A stretch of 33,291 nucleotides of DNA from DATKSS01 sp049582065 (GCA_049582065.1 JBAUTF010000177.1:1-33291), one strand, 5' to 3'; shown: positions 7,407 to 16,548, numbered from the stretch's first letter. Notes: generated by a model not told the origin, from the letters alone. Numbers and translations: made by a program.

Positions 7407-10129
7407 ACGGCAGGCTGGGCAGGGAGCAGGCCGCCGCGGCAGTCATCGGCCGGGGCGCTGTGCGGGTCGTCGCCGGTGCCGGTACGGGTAAGACGGCCGT
7501 CATCGCGGAGCGTTTCCGGCGGCTGGTCACGACCGGAGTCTCGCCGAGCTCGATCCTGGTCATGACCTTCACCGAGCGCGCCGCGTCCGAGATGAGGCAG
7601 CGCATCGAAGACCTCATCGTCCAGCCGGCCCCCTCGGTCGGGACCTTTCACTCGATGGCGTTGGGGTGGCTTCGCGCCGATGGGCGCGCGGTCGGCGTTT
7701 CGCCGGGCTTCCGGATCCTCGCCGGGGCCGATCGCTGGATCCTCGCGCGAGAGCTGATGTGGAGCATCGGCGACATCGAGCTGACCGGGGACGAGCGGCC
7801 GGACGACCTGGTCGCCCCACTGCTCCAGATGCTCGAACGGCTGAAGCAGGAGCTCGTCCCGCTTCAGCGCCTGGAAGCGTGGGCCGTGTCGAGCGACGAC
7901 CCGGAGCGATCCGGGTTCATGCGCGCTGCGCTGCGGCTGTTCCGCGCCTACGAGGAGGAATGCCGAAAACGCCACTTCCTCGATTTCGACGACCTGCTGC
8001 TGCTGGCGGTGCGCATGCTCGAGAGCAGCGCGGCGCTGCTGGGCGACTACGCCGCGCGATACCCGCATGTCCTCGTCGACGAGTATCAAGACCTGAACCT
8101 CGCGCAGGAGCGCCTGGTCGAGCTGATCGCGCGCGAAGGGGAAATCTTCGTGGTGGGCGACGACGACCAGTCGATCTATCGCTTCCGCGGCGCCTCGCGG
8201 GCGAGCCTCGAGCGCTTCGTGAAAAGCTTTCCGGGGGCACGGACGGTCACGCTCGGCCGGAACCGGCGCAGCTCGCGCCGCATCGTGGCCGCGGCGTCGG
8301 CGCTGATCGACCGCAATCCCGACCGGCTGCCCAAGCAGCTGCGCTCGGACCAGGCAGGGCCTGAGGTCCAGGTCTGGTCCTGTCCAGACGGGACGGCCGA
8401 GGCCAATGCCATCGCGTCCGAGGCTGCGGCCCTGGTCGAGCGTGGAACGTCGCCGTCGGCCATCGCCGTGCTCTGTCGCACCAACGCCATCGCGCGTCCC
8501 GTCGCGCTCGCGCTTTCCGCGCTGGGCCTCCCTCACGCGGTCGCGGGAGGGCACGGGTTTCACGACAGGCCGGAGGTCAAGGACCTCGTCGCCCTGCTGC
8601 GGGTGCTGCGCGACCCGACGGACGTGGTCGCGATGACGCGCGTCATGACACGGCCGCCCGCGAACCTGGATCCGGCCGCGGTGCTGAACATCCTCAGGGG
8701 CCGCGGGCCCCAATCGGCGCTGCAGGCCTTGCGCGCGTGGCCGCCGGCATCGGGCCTGGCGGGCCAGCTCGAGCGCTTCGCCGCCGAAACGCAGCGGTTC
8801 GACGTGCGCGACCTGTTCTTCGACCTGATGGAGACGACGGGATACCTCGAGAACCTCAACGCATCCCTGGACGTGAGCGAGGCGGCGCGCGCGACGGCCA
8901 ACGTGAGCCGTTTCGCGGAGGCGATCGCGGAGTTCTGCGAAGTGTCTCCAGACCATTCGCTCGCGAACTACATGGGCCACCTCGACCTCGTGCTGCTGTC
9001 CGGCGAAGACGAGGAGCCGGCCGCGCCCGACACGCCGCGCGACGCGATCCAGGTCATGACCATCCACCAGGCCAAGGGCCTCGAGTTCGAGGTGGTGTTG
9101 GTGCCCTCCCTGGTCGATGGAAGGCTTCCGCAGTCGGGTCGCTCGCCGCGCTTCGAGCTTCCCCCGGCCGTGCTCGAGCCGCTCGTGCGCGGCCGCGAGG
9201 ACGTGATCGCCGAGGAGCGCCGGCTGCTCTACGTGGCCATGACCCGCGCGCGGTCTCACCTGTACCTGACGTGGGGCGCGCATTACGAGGGCGGCCGCAG
9301 ATGGCGCGAGTCCCGATTCCTTGAAGAGGTGCGTGCAACAGGCTCGCGGACCGTCCGCGAGCGAGAGGTCGAGGGCTGCCCCGCGACTGCGCCGACGAAG
9401 GCGACCGCGCCTCATTCGGGCGAAGTGCACCTCTCATACAGCGGGATTGCCGCCTACCTCGACTGTCCCCGCCAGTACTGGTACCGCTACGAGCAGCGGC
9501 TGCCCGCCGTGCAGAGCGCCGAGGCCGTCCATGGCGTGATCCTGCACGAGGTCCTGCGCCGTGCCGGCGAGCTCCGGCGAGAAGGCGGCGCCGTCAGCGC
9601 GCCGCGGCTGAGATCCATCCTCGCCGAGGTCTGGCACGCGACTGCTTTTCCTGATGAGCGCCGGGCGCCGACCTTCAAACGGAACGGCTTAGCTCAAGTG
9701 GAGGCGTATCGCAAGAGGGGCGGCCTCGACGCGGTCCCCGCCTATCTCGAGCACGCCTTTCGCGTCGACGTCGATGGCTGGACGCTGCGCGGTGTGATCG
9801 ACCGGATCGACCGCACCGCATCCGGATGGTCGATCATCGACTACAAGAGCGGGCGCCCGGTCGCCCGCCGCAAGCGCGACCTCCAGCTGGCGCTGTACGC
9901 GCTCGGCGCCACCGCGGCGCTGGCGCTCGACCCGGTCGAGCTCGAGGTCGTCTACCTGGCGTCAGGGGACTCCGTCCACATCGAAAAGCCCGGAGCGCTG
10001 CTCAGCGAAGCGCGCGCCGAGGGCTCACGCGCGGCCGACGGCATCCGAGAGGGCCGTTTCGACGCCCGGCCGGACCGCCGCCGGTGCCGGCTGTGCCCCT
10101 ACCGGCTCGCCTGCGCCGACGCTCTATAG
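7403..10129 (+). CDS. UvrD/Rep-type DNA helicase fused to an Fe-S RecB-like nuclease
   Basis: The 908-aa protein is a superfamily 1A helicase with GAGTGKT (25-31), DEYQD (226-230), VVGDDDQSIYRFRGA, a TIHQAKGLEFEVVLVP motif and LYVAMTRARSHLYL. A C-terminal PD-(D/E)XK nuclease follows: the first Cys in LDCPRQYWYRY (C688), catalytic D800 (GVIDRID) and D813-Y-K815 (IIDYKSG), and a closing C895-x2-C898-x5-C904 that with C688 should hold a 4Fe-4S cluster as in AddB/AdnA-type nucleases. It probably processes double-strand ends or stalled forks. The ATG overlaps the dciA stop (ATGA). Its 3' end overlaps the convergent glycosyltransferase by 31 nt. Both Fe-S Cys groups and nuclease residues are intact, so activity is expected. 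I do not assign a specific name, because AdnB, AddA-like and UvrD2-like forms cannot be separated by eye. Confidence 0.92.
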   Translation: MNGRLGREQAAAAVIGRGAVRVVAGAGTGKTAVIAERFRRLVTTGVSPSSILVMTFTERAASEMRQRIEDLIVQPAPSVGTFHSMALGWLRADGRAVGVSPGFRILAGADRWILARELMWSIGDIELTGDERPDDLVAPLLQMLERLKQELVPLQRLEAWAVSSDDPERSGFMRAALRLFRAYEEECRKRHFLDFDDLLLLAVRMLESSAALLGDYAARYPHVLVDEYQDLNLAQERLVELIAREGEIFVVGDDDQSIYRFRGASRASLERFVKSFPGARTVTLGRNRRSSRRIVAAASALIDRNPDRLPKQLRSDQAGPEVQVWSCPDGTAEANAIASEAAALVERGTSPSAIAVLCRTNAIARPVALALSALGLPHAVAGGHGFHDRPEVKDLVALLRVLRDPTDVVAMTRVMTRPPANLDPAAVLNILRGRGPQSALQALRAWPPASGLAGQLERFAAETQRFDVRDLFFDLMETTGYLENLNASLDVSEAARATANVSRFAEAIAEFCEVSPDHSLANYMGHLDLVLLSGEDEEPAAPDTPRDAIQVMTIHQAKGLEFEVVLVPSLVDGRLPQSGRSPRFELPPAVLEPLVRGREDVIAEERRLLYVAMTRARSHLYLTWGAHYEGGRRWRESRFLEEVRATGSRTVREREVEGCPATAPTKATAPHSGEVHLSYSGIAAYLDCPRQYWYRYEQRLPAVQSAEAVHGVILHEVLRRAGELRREGGAVSAPRLRSILAEVWHATAFPDERRAPTFKRNGLAQVEAYRKRGGLDAVPAYLEHAFRVDVDGWTLRGVIDRIDRTASGWSIIDYKSGRPVARRKRDLQLALYALGATAALALDPVELEVVYLASGDSVHIEKPGALLSEARAEGSRAADGIREGRFDARPDRRRCRLCPYRLACADAL

Positions 10130-11280
10130 CGCGCAGCCAGCAGCAGGCATTCGCGCGCGATGTCCGAGGACGCGTACGGGTGCGCCATCTCCTCCGCTTT
10201 GCGCGACATGTCGCGCCACGTGGGACCGCCCTCGGCGAGCACTCTGACCTCGTCGAACAGCTCGGGCTCCTTGGGGGCGAACGCGCCGATCCCTGATTCG
10301 ACCACGAAATCGACGTTGGGTGATTCCTGGCCCGGCAGAAAGCCGGTGATGATCAGCGGAAGGCTCGTGGCCAGCGCCTCTGCGATCGCGCCCGGCCCCG
10401 CCTTGGTGACCACGATGTCGCACGCGCGCATGAGCTCGGGCATGTAGTCCACGAAGCCCAGGATCAGCGTCGGAGTCGAGAAGCGAAGCTCGGAAAGGCG
10501 CCGGCGCAGCTTCTCGTTCCGGCCGCAGACCACTACGACCTGCCACTGGTAGGGCTCCCAGGCGAGCGCGCGGACCTGGCGTTCGAGGTGGCCTACCCCG
10601 GCGCCGCCGCCCATCACGAGCACCGTGAACCTCTTCTCGTCGAGCCCGAACCGGCGGCGCAGGGCGCGCTTCTCGCCGGGTGCGGGAGGGCGGAAGCGAA
10701 GGTCGACCGGCAGGCCGAGCAGCTTGACACGGTCGGCCGGGACCCGCCTGCGGAGGGCGACCTTGCGCGCGAGCTCAGTCGGCGCGATCACGAGATCTGC
10801 CTGGCTGAAGGTCCAGCCGCGGTGGAAGTCGACGAGGTCTGTGATCACCGTCATCAGGGCGCGCGGTCGCCGGCTCCGGCGGATCGCCTGGTGGCTCACG
10901 TGGTTGAGCATCGGATGGACGGAGAGCACCACGTCGGGGTCATGCCTCTCCAGCAGGTCGACGATCGAGTTGCGGACGCCGCGCCCGAAGACCGCGCGGA
11001 TCGCGGCGAAGGCGGGCTTGGTGTTGCTCGTGTGGTAGACGGCGCCCCAGGCGGTCCGCGAGCGGCGAATGAGGGGCGAGTAAAGCGAGGCAAGCTTCCG
11101 TACGACGGTCGGGCCCTGTCCGATCAGCGGGTCGGCCACGGTCACGATGCACGTGGGGTCGAGGAGCTTCAGCGCGTCGGTGAGCGCCTTGGCCGCGGCG
11201 CGGTGCCCGCCGCCTGTGTCGCTGAAAAGGATCAGGACACGCGGTGAGCCGCCGGTCGGTGTCGGAAGAGGGAGCGGCAC
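10099..11280 (-). CDS. MGDG synthase/MurG-like glycosyltransferase (processive glycolipid type)
   Basis: About 393 residues from the GTG at 11280; the frame is open further upstream but would overlap the cytochrome gene. The N-terminal half starts VLILFSDTGGGHRAAAKALTDAL, the MGDG-synthase motif, followed by DVVLSVHPMLNHV and ITDLVDFHRGW. The C-terminal GT-B domain has VLVMGGGAGVGHLERQV, then VTKAGPGAIAEALATSLPLIITGFLPGQESPNVDFV, the nucleotide-sugar site of GT28 enzymes. The likely reaction is transfer of a sugar to diacylglycerol or a related membrane lipid; donor and acceptor cannot be read from sequence. It lies downstream of the cytochrome gene, separated by a perfect palindrome. The start is not supported by a clear ribosome site. 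Confidence 0.85.
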   Translation of the reverse strand: MPLPLPTPTGGSPRVLILFSDTGGGHRAAAKALTDALKLLDPTCIVTVADPLIGQGPTVVRKLASLYSPLIRRSRTAWGAVYHTSNTKPAFAAIRAVFGRGVRNSIVDLLERHDPDVVLSVHPMLNHVSHQAIRRSRRPRALMTVITDLVDFHRGWTFSQADLVIAPTELARKVALRRRVPADRVKLLGLPVDLRFRPPAPGEKRALRRRFGLDEKRFTVLVMGGGAGVGHLERQVRALAWEPYQWQVVVVCGRNEKLRRRLSELRFSTPTLILGFVDYMPELMRACDIVVTKAGPGAIAEALATSLPLIITGFLPGQESPNVDFVVESGIGAFAPKEPELFDEVRVLAEGGPTWRDMSRKAEEMAHPYASSDIARECLLLAARYRASAQASR

Positions 11281-11287
11281 CGGCTGG

Positions 11288-11307
11288 GAGCCGGCGGCCG
11301 CCGGCTC
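11288..11307. repeat. Perfect 20-bp GC-only-core palindrome between cytochrome c and glycosyltransferase genes
   Basis: Arms GAGCCGGCGG and CCGCCGGCTC are exact inverted complements with no loop. The element lies between the cytochrome stop (11310) and the presumed GTG start of the next gene (11280). In RNA it could form a strong hairpin with a small melted loop, limiting read-through or masking the downstream ribosome site. There is no T-run. It could also be chance in GC-rich DNA. Confidence 0.5.
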
Positions 11308-11309
11308 GG

Positions 11310-11915
11310 CTACTTGCGTCGCGCCGCGGCGCGGCGCGCGATCCACCGCATGTTGTACTGGGCCAGAAGGAAGGTCACGAAGATCATCGCGATGATCCCG
11401 ATGCTGACCCAAAGGATCGTGCGCTTGGCGAGCTCACCCGGAGAAAGCGGCGGGCTGCCTCCGACAGTGTTCTGCTGGATGATGAACGCGGCCAGGTCCC
11501 TGACGTCCTGGTCGGTCAGGCTGGTGTTCCCACCCTTGGCGGGCATCTGCACCTGCTTGGGGTCGCCCGGCTGCGGCGTCCGGCCGTTGGTGATGATCCC
11601 GATCAGGAAGCTGGGGTCGAGCGAGCTGGGCACTCCGGGCAGCTTGTCGATCGGGTTCAGCACCGCGCCGATGCCTCCCTCCAGGTTCGCTCCGTGGCAC
11701 GTCGCGCAGTTCTGCCCGTAAAGCGTCGCGCCGTGCGCTGGGTCGCCTGGCAGAGCGGTCGAGCCGGTGCGAGAGCCCGAGGCGCCCGGCGATGGGCTGG
11801 GGCTGCTGTCAGCCAGGGTCGAGAGGGCCGTCAGGCCCAGGAGGGCCGGCACGGCCAGGGCGACCAGCGCGGAGAGCTTGAAACCTCGAGGCAGGCGGAT
11901 GGCGGGCCGAATCAT
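11310..11915 (-). CDS. Membrane-anchored c-type cytochrome
   Basis: The 201-aa protein has an N-terminal hydrophobic segment (about residues 14-33) serving as signal or anchor, then a Ser/Pro-rich linker, then a single class I cytochrome domain. The haem site is C70-A-T-C73-H74, and M124 in VQMPAKGG is a plausible distal ligand. A C-terminal transmembrane helix (about 164-186, ILWVSIGIIAMIFVTFLLA) with a basic RWIARRAAARRK tail holds it at the membrane with the haem domain outside. This resembles electron carriers linked to bc1 or terminal oxidase complexes, but no oxidase or bc1 gene is in the window. It is divergent from the MshA-like gene, across 167 nt. Confidence 0.88.
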   Translation of the reverse strand: MIRPAIRLPRGFKLSALVALAVPALLGLTALSTLADSSPSPSPGASGSRTGSTALPGDPAHGATLYGQNCATCHGANLEGGIGAVLNPIDKLPGVPSSLDPSFLIGIITNGRTPQPGDPKQVQMPAKGGNTSLTDQDVRDLAAFIIQQNTVGGSPPLSPGELAKRTILWVSIGIIAMIFVTFLLAQYNMRWIARRAAARRK

Positions 11916-12082
11916 ACCTGCCCCATATTGTCGGGCCTGGAGGCTGGTTCCCGCGAAGCTCGAACCGGGCGGCGGGTGTCGCTCCCGACGGGAATAGTCG
12001 CGAAGCGCGTAGGTTTTAACGGGTATGGCGTCCTGTTCGCCGGTCTCCCGTTCCGGGTTCGTCTGCGTCTCTCGACGCTGGC

Positions 12083-13429
12083 TTGACGCGAGATCGGCCT
12101 ACCGTGGCTGAGGTTACCGGCACGATCCCCGACCGCCCTATCCCGCGACACGAGTTGCGGGGATCCCAGAGGATCGCGGTCATATCGATGCACACCTCGC
12201 CGACCGCCTCGCTGGGCAAGAATGCCAACGGCGGCCTCAACGTCTACGTCCGCGAGGTAGCCACCGCATTCAGCGACCGTGGCATCGCGACAGACATCTT
12301 CACCCGCCGCCAGTCACGCGACGACCCGGAGGTCGAACGCCTGGCCCCGCGCTCGCGGGTCATCTACCTGCCGGCGGGGAGCGGACTGGACAAGTACTCG
12401 CTGTACGACCAGGTCCCCTCTTTCGCCACGCGCATCCTTGACTTCGCCGCCGCCGAGGAAATCTCCTACGACCTGCTCTTCTCTCACTACTGGCTGTCGG
12501 GCGAGGTCGCATGTCTGCTCCGCCCGGAGCTGTCGGCCGCGTGGGCGCACGTGGCGCACACCCTCGGCATGGTCAAGAACCGCACGCTCGCCAGCGGAGC
12601 GAGCCCTGAACCGTCTCTTCGCATCCGCATCGAAGCCGAGATAGCCGGGCAGGCGGACCTGCTCATCGCCTCGACCCAGGATGAAAGGGAAGACCTCATC
12701 AACGCGTACGGCGCGCCGGCAGACCGAGTTCTTGTCGTCCCGCCCGGGGTCGACCTCTCGGCGTTCCAGCCGGTCGGCCGGAAAGAGGCGCGTCACAAGA
12801 TCGGCTTCGGCGACGAGCGCCTCCTGATCTTCGTCGGCCGCCTGGAGCGCCTCAAAGGCGTCGAGGTCGCGATTCGAGCCCTCGCCTTGCTGCGCGACCG
12901 GAACCACGACGACGTCCGCCTTCTCATCCTTGGCGAAGACTCCCGCAACGGTGGCGTCCGGGATGGAGAGGAAAGTGAGAAGCAGCGGCTCAAGGCGATC
13001 GCGGCAGAGCTGGGTGTGCGGGACCGCGTCGACTTCATCGGCTCCGTCGATCACCACGAGCTGCCCGACTTCTATGGGGCGGCCGATGTGTGCGTGATGC
13101 CGTCCTACAGCGAGTCGTTCGGCCTGGTCGGGTTGGAAGCCCAGGCTTGCGGCTGCCCGGTCGTGGCCGCCGGGGTCTCGGGCTTGCGGTCGGTTGTCCG
13201 CGACGAGGTCAGCGGATACCTTATCGACGGCCACGACCCGGCCGTTTACGCAGAGCGCATCGGCCGCCTTCTCTCTGACCCTGAGCTTGCCCAGCAGATG
13301 GGCCGTCGAGGCCGCCTCCTGGCCCAGCGCTTCTCGTGGTCACGCACGGCCGAAGGGCTGCAGTCCCTGTTCGACGGTGTGATCGGCGGTGCTCAGCTGC
13401 GAGTCCAGGCCGGCATCAGGCACGAGTAA
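12083..13429 (+). CDS. GT4 glycosyltransferase, MshA-like
   Basis: The 448-aa GT-B enzyme begins its core with RIAVISMHTSPTASLGKNAN then GGLNVYVREVA, very close to MshA (D-inositol-3-phosphate glycosyltransferase, first step of mycothiol synthesis) and to sucrose-phosphate synthases. It also has SHYWLSGEVA, HTLGMVKNRTLA and PEPSLR, and the C-terminal donor site VMPSYSESFGLVGLEAQACG with the E-x7-E pattern. The likely reaction is retaining sugar transfer from UDP-GlcNAc or a similar donor. True MshA identity is inference: no mshB, mshC or mshD genes are here. The start is ambiguous: TTG at 12083 or GTG at 12104, neither with a clear ribosome site. The 3' end overlaps the convergent lipoprotein gene by 37 nt. 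Confidence 0.85.
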   Translation: MTRDRPTVAEVTGTIPDRPIPRHELRGSQRIAVISMHTSPTASLGKNANGGLNVYVREVATAFSDRGIATDIFTRRQSRDDPEVERLAPRSRVIYLPAGSGLDKYSLYDQVPSFATRILDFAAAEEISYDLLFSHYWLSGEVACLLRPELSAAWAHVAHTLGMVKNRTLASGASPEPSLRIRIEAEIAGQADLLIASTQDEREDLINAYGAPADRVLVVPPGVDLSAFQPVGRKEARHKIGFGDERLLIFVGRLERLKGVEVAIRALALLRDRNHDDVRLLILGEDSRNGGVRDGEESEKQRLKAIAAELGVRDRVDFIGSVDHHELPDFYGAADVCVMPSYSESFGLVGLEAQACGCPVVAAGVSGLRSVVRDEVSGYLIDGHDPAVYAERIGRLLSDPELAQQMGRRGRLLAQRFSWSRTAEGLQSLFDGVIGGAQLRVQAGIRHE

Positions 13430-15018
13430 GGGAACGACCCAGGGTCCAGCTTCGTCAGCGCGGTCGGCCGGGTTCCGTCCGCGTTCATCAACCAGACCTG
13501 GCCCGCGTTCAAGAATGCAATCTGGTGTCCGTCGGGTGACGGCATAGGCGATTCGACGTCGATGCCCGGGTCCGAGGGCAGCCCTCCCGCCGGATTGATC
13601 GGGGTCGAGGGCGCGGCGACGCTCACCACCAACGCCTTGTGCTGGGCCGCGCCCGGCGTCACCGCCGCGGCGAACACGACACTGGTCGAATCGGGCATCC
13701 AGGCAGGCGGGGCGATATCTCCCGTGGCGACCGTAATGGTCGATCCTGAGCCGGAAAAGTTGCGGACGCGCAGGCTGAGCGTCTGCAGGTCGGCGCGGAG
13801 ATATGCGATCCGGTTTCCGGACGGGGCCCACGCCACGTTGCTGACGGGCGCCGCGTCGAGCGCGAGCTGGTAGCGGGCGCGCAGCCCGACGTCATAGCCC
13901 CAGATCACATTCGGCGAAGACAGACTGATGAACGCGACCTTCAGGCCATTCGGTGCGACGGCCGCCTGCCCGACGTCGACCGCGACGGTCTCGTCTTGGC
14001 CGTCGGCGGCCTGGCGGTGAAGGGTTCCGCCCTCATCGATGTAGACGTAGCCCATGCCTGTTGCGAGGGCCGCGGCCCATGTGGCCTGAAAGGTCAGCGC
14101 GGCGGAGCCGACGCCCGGCGTGAGCACCGACCACGTGTCGCCGTCGCCCTGCACGAGCAGGCGGTCGCCGGAAGGAGACCAGCTGAAAGAATGGACGGCC
14201 GACGCGCCGTACAGCTGTCGCGGAAATCCGGAATCGTCGACCATCCACAGTGCGCCCGGCGACTGGTCGGCGTTGTCGGTAGCGAAGGCGATCCAGTGGT
14301 GGAGCGGCCGCGCATCACCCGTGCTGAAAGAGATGGTCTGGTCGCGATCGAGCTGGTTGCCGTCCAGGTCCGTCGCCGCGACCTCGACGGCGAGTTGATA
14401 CGAGGTGTTGGGCGCCAGGAGCTCCGAAGGGGCGATGACGGCGCGGCGCCCGTCGGCGGGGTCGAGGCGCACATCGAAAGGCGTCGATGGGGTGAAGCTC
14501 AACGCGCTCCTGAGGCTGGCCGGGTCCATCTGCCGTGTGAAGTCGAGCGTCAGGTATGCCGCGGGATCGACGCCTGCATCCTGGCTCCCGGGCGTCGAGC
14601 CCACGAGGCTCGGAGGCGGCTCGGTGATGAACGACCAATGGTGTCGAAGCGTGTAAACGTTTCCCGCGACATCGCGATAACCAGCGTCGATGACGACCTG
14701 GTAGGTCGTGTCAGTGCGGAGCGTCGGATGGTCGTAGACGAGCTCCCGTCCGCTGAGCCAGCTGACCCGGCCGGGGGTGGCGGGAATGAGGTGCAGTCGT
14801 CCGGCCACCGACCCCTGGTCGACGTCGTGGTCGAAGGCGATGTGGATCGGCGCGGCCGTCGACACGTCGATGCTCCCGCGCAGTGGTGAGTAGTCGACGA
14901 TCTGGGCGGGGTTGCCGCCGCAGGCGCTGAGAGGGACGATCGCCGCGCTCAACGCCGCGCCGAGCCACAGGCACGCCTTGCCCCAGGTCACTCGTGAACC
15001 GACCCGGCTGGAATCCAC
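13393..15018 (-). CDS. Lipoprotein with Ig-like (Big_5) domains and a TolB-type beta-propeller
   Basis: The 541-aa protein has a signal peptide ending in a lipobox (VPLSACGG, Cys at about 33), so it should be lipid-anchored outside the membrane. Two Big_5-like modules follow: one around residues 40-135 (TAAPIHIAFDHDVDQGSVAG, ending HHWSFITEPPP) and one around 136-235 (LDFTRQMDPASLRSALSF, ending TISFSTGD). The C-terminal half shows repeated PD40/WD-like blades (SFSWSPSGDRLLVQGDGDT, VAWAPSGNRIAYLRAD, PSPDGHQIAFLNAGQVWLMN). Role is unknown; such proteins usually bind partners at the cell surface. The start is GTG at 15018. It is downstream of the DUF4388-type gene by 24 nt, suggesting co-transcription. 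Confidence 0.85.
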   Translation of the reverse strand: MDSSRVGSRVTWGKACLWLGAALSAAIVPLSACGGNPAQIVDYSPLRGSIDVSTAAPIHIAFDHDVDQGSVAGRLHLIPATPGRVSWLSGRELVYDHPTLRTDTTYQVVIDAGYRDVAGNVYTLRHHWSFITEPPPSLVGSTPGSQDAGVDPAAYLTLDFTRQMDPASLRSALSFTPSTPFDVRLDPADGRRAVIAPSELLAPNTSYQLAVEVAATDLDGNQLDRDQTISFSTGDARPLHHWIAFATDNADQSPGALWMVDDSGFPRQLYGASAVHSFSWSPSGDRLLVQGDGDTWSVLTPGVGSAALTFQATWAAALATGMGYVYIDEGGTLHRQAADGQDETVAVDVGQAAVAPNGLKVAFISLSSPNVIWGYDVGLRARYQLALDAAPVSNVAWAPSGNRIAYLRADLQTLSLRVRNFSGSGSTITVATGDIAPPAWMPDSTSVVFAAAVTPGAAQHKALVVSVAAPSTPINPAGGLPSDPGIDVESPMPSPDGHQIAFLNAGQVWLMNADGTRPTALTKLDPGSFPYSCLMPAWTRS

Positions 15019-15042
15019 CCGGTTAAGGGCTAGGCCGCGCCC

Positions 15043-16548
15043 TCAGAGGTGCGACTTGAGGCGCGCCCTCATCTCCTGCGCGAGCTGTTCCAGCCGCGAA
15101 GAGTCGACGAACAGCAGCGAGATGCTCGGGATCTGATCGATCGCCGCCTCGATGCCGGAGAGGGACGGGTCGGCGGCCCCGAGGATGTCCTTCACCTTGC
15201 GGGCGCGGTTGCCCAGCGCGTCCTCGGCCATCGCCTGGAGCTCGGAGACGATCGACGACCAGTCCAGCTGGGGGCCGTCCGAGCGAGGAGGCGCAGTCGG
15301 CGCGACCGGCACCGATGGAGGGGTCGGCTGCGTGAAGGTGGAGAAAGAGGTCGTCGGGATCTGCTCGGTCGGCGGCTCCGCCGGCATCACCGGCAGCGTG
15401 GGGCTCGTCTGGGCGACGGGCTCGGGCGCCGGGGCGCCTCCCGACGGAGCGACCTGCGGGCTGCGGCCCGACCTCTGGCCGCCGACGATCTCCGCCACGT
15501 CGAGGGGTGGATGCTTGGTCGAGTCCGCGGACTTCACCTCGATCATCGCCGCGGGGTCGTCGCAAAGCGCCAGCGCCCGGTCCGGCTTGTCCGAGATGTC
15601 CCGCGACTCGCTGGTGTAAGCCCCCGCCAGCTCACCTTCGGCGAGGATGATCACGCCGGTCCCAGCGCCTGAGCGGATCATCACGCTGCCGCTGAACTTG
15701 CGGTCGCTGAGGAACTTGAGCAGCGCTTTCATGTCAACCCACGCGGCGTACAGCTCGGTGTACATCGGCCGCGATACGGCCAGCTCGTACAGCCCGTCGA
15801 TCAGCTCGGGCGAGAGGCCGACGACGTCGAGCACGCCATGCCCGCTGGTCACGTCGTCGTTGAACATCTGCAGCCCTTGCTTGCCGAGCACCAGGTTCCC
15901 GGCCTCCGCCGTGCCGTCGTACATGCACTCGAGAGCGGACCCCTCGCGGAAGAGGATCAGCCCAGAGGCGTCATCGGTGAGCAGGCGCACGTAGCCGGTG
16001 TATCCCTCCTTCTCCAGCGTGGTGATCAGGCGAGGAAAATCCACGAACGACGTCTTCAGCGAGTCGTAGATCACCTGTCCGGCGGGAACTGGGATCGGCT
16101 CGCGGCCGTGCTTCGGCTGCGGGCGGTGCTTCACGCCACGTCTCGGTTGGGGTGCATCCACTTTCCTCTCCGGTTCAGCATGATCTCTGGGTTCGGGTTT
16201 TGCTTCGGGCTGCCTCTCCACGCGGAGTTGCGGGGCGGGTGCTTCGGATCCTGACTCGGCCGCCTGGACAAGCTCGGGGATGCCCGCTTTGACGGTCTCG
16301 TCGGCGGGAAGCTTGGCCTTGGCGTCGAATTCGAAATCGCCTCTCGTCCAGTGCAGCGCGCTGACCACGGCGTCGTCGCCGGCCTTCCCATTGCCCTGGG
16401 CATGGAAGAGGTGGCCGAAAAGAAAGTAGAGCGCGGTCGACTGGCCGTTCCCATTCCGGACGGTAAGGGTACCTGTCGACCGCTCAACCTGAGCTGCCTC
16501 CAGCAGCGATCGAAGGGGTGTTTCGGCCAATGAGCCGTGTGACAGCAA
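15043..16548 (-). CDS. DUF4388/PATAN-like multi-repeat protein
   Basis: The 501-aa protein starts with a DUF4388 (PATAN) domain: ETPLRSLLEAAQVERSTGTL, then TALYFLFGHLFHAQ and DAVVSALHW-GDFEF. After a charged Pro/Lys/Arg linker (about 105-155) come two further stretches of the same logic, FPRLITTLEKEGYTGYVRL with GLILFREGSALECMY, and MKALLKFLSDRKFSGSVMI with GVIILAEGELAGAY. A Pro/Thr-rich linker (about 370-430) leads to a helical tail. PATAN domains occur in bacterial signalling and gliding-related proteins; the exact role here is unknown. The start is TTG at 16548, supported by AGGAGA about 6 nt upstream. It is divergent from the phosphatase gene and precedes the lipoprotein. Confidence 0.8.
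   Translation of the reverse strand: MLSHGSLAETPLRSLLEAAQVERSTGTLTVRNGNGQSTALYFLFGHLFHAQGNGKAGDDAVVSALHWTRGDFEFDAKAKLPADETVKAGIPELVQAAESGSEAPAPQLRVERQPEAKPEPRDHAEPERKVDAPQPRRGVKHRPQPKHGREPIPVPAGQVIYDSLKTSFVDFPRLITTLEKEGYTGYVRLLTDDASGLILFREGSALECMYDGTAEAGNLVLGKQGLQMFNDDVTSGHGVLDVVGLSPELIDGLYELAVSRPMYTELYAAWVDMKALLKFLSDRKFSGSVMIRSGAGTGVIILAEGELAGAYTSESRDISDKPDRALALCDDPAAMIEVKSADSTKHPPLDVAEIVGGQRSGRSPQVAPSGGAPAPEPVAQTSPTLPVMPAEPPTEQIPTTSFSTFTQPTPPSVPVAPTAPPRSDGPQLDWSSIVSELQAMAEDALGNRARKVKDILGAADPSLSGIEAAIDQIPSISLLFVDSSRLEQLAQEMRARLKSHL

Noticed and set aside
7295..9430. 711-codon minus-strand frame opposite the helicase
   Set aside because: Arg/His-rich shadow with no domain; the plus strand encodes a clear helicase with all motifs.
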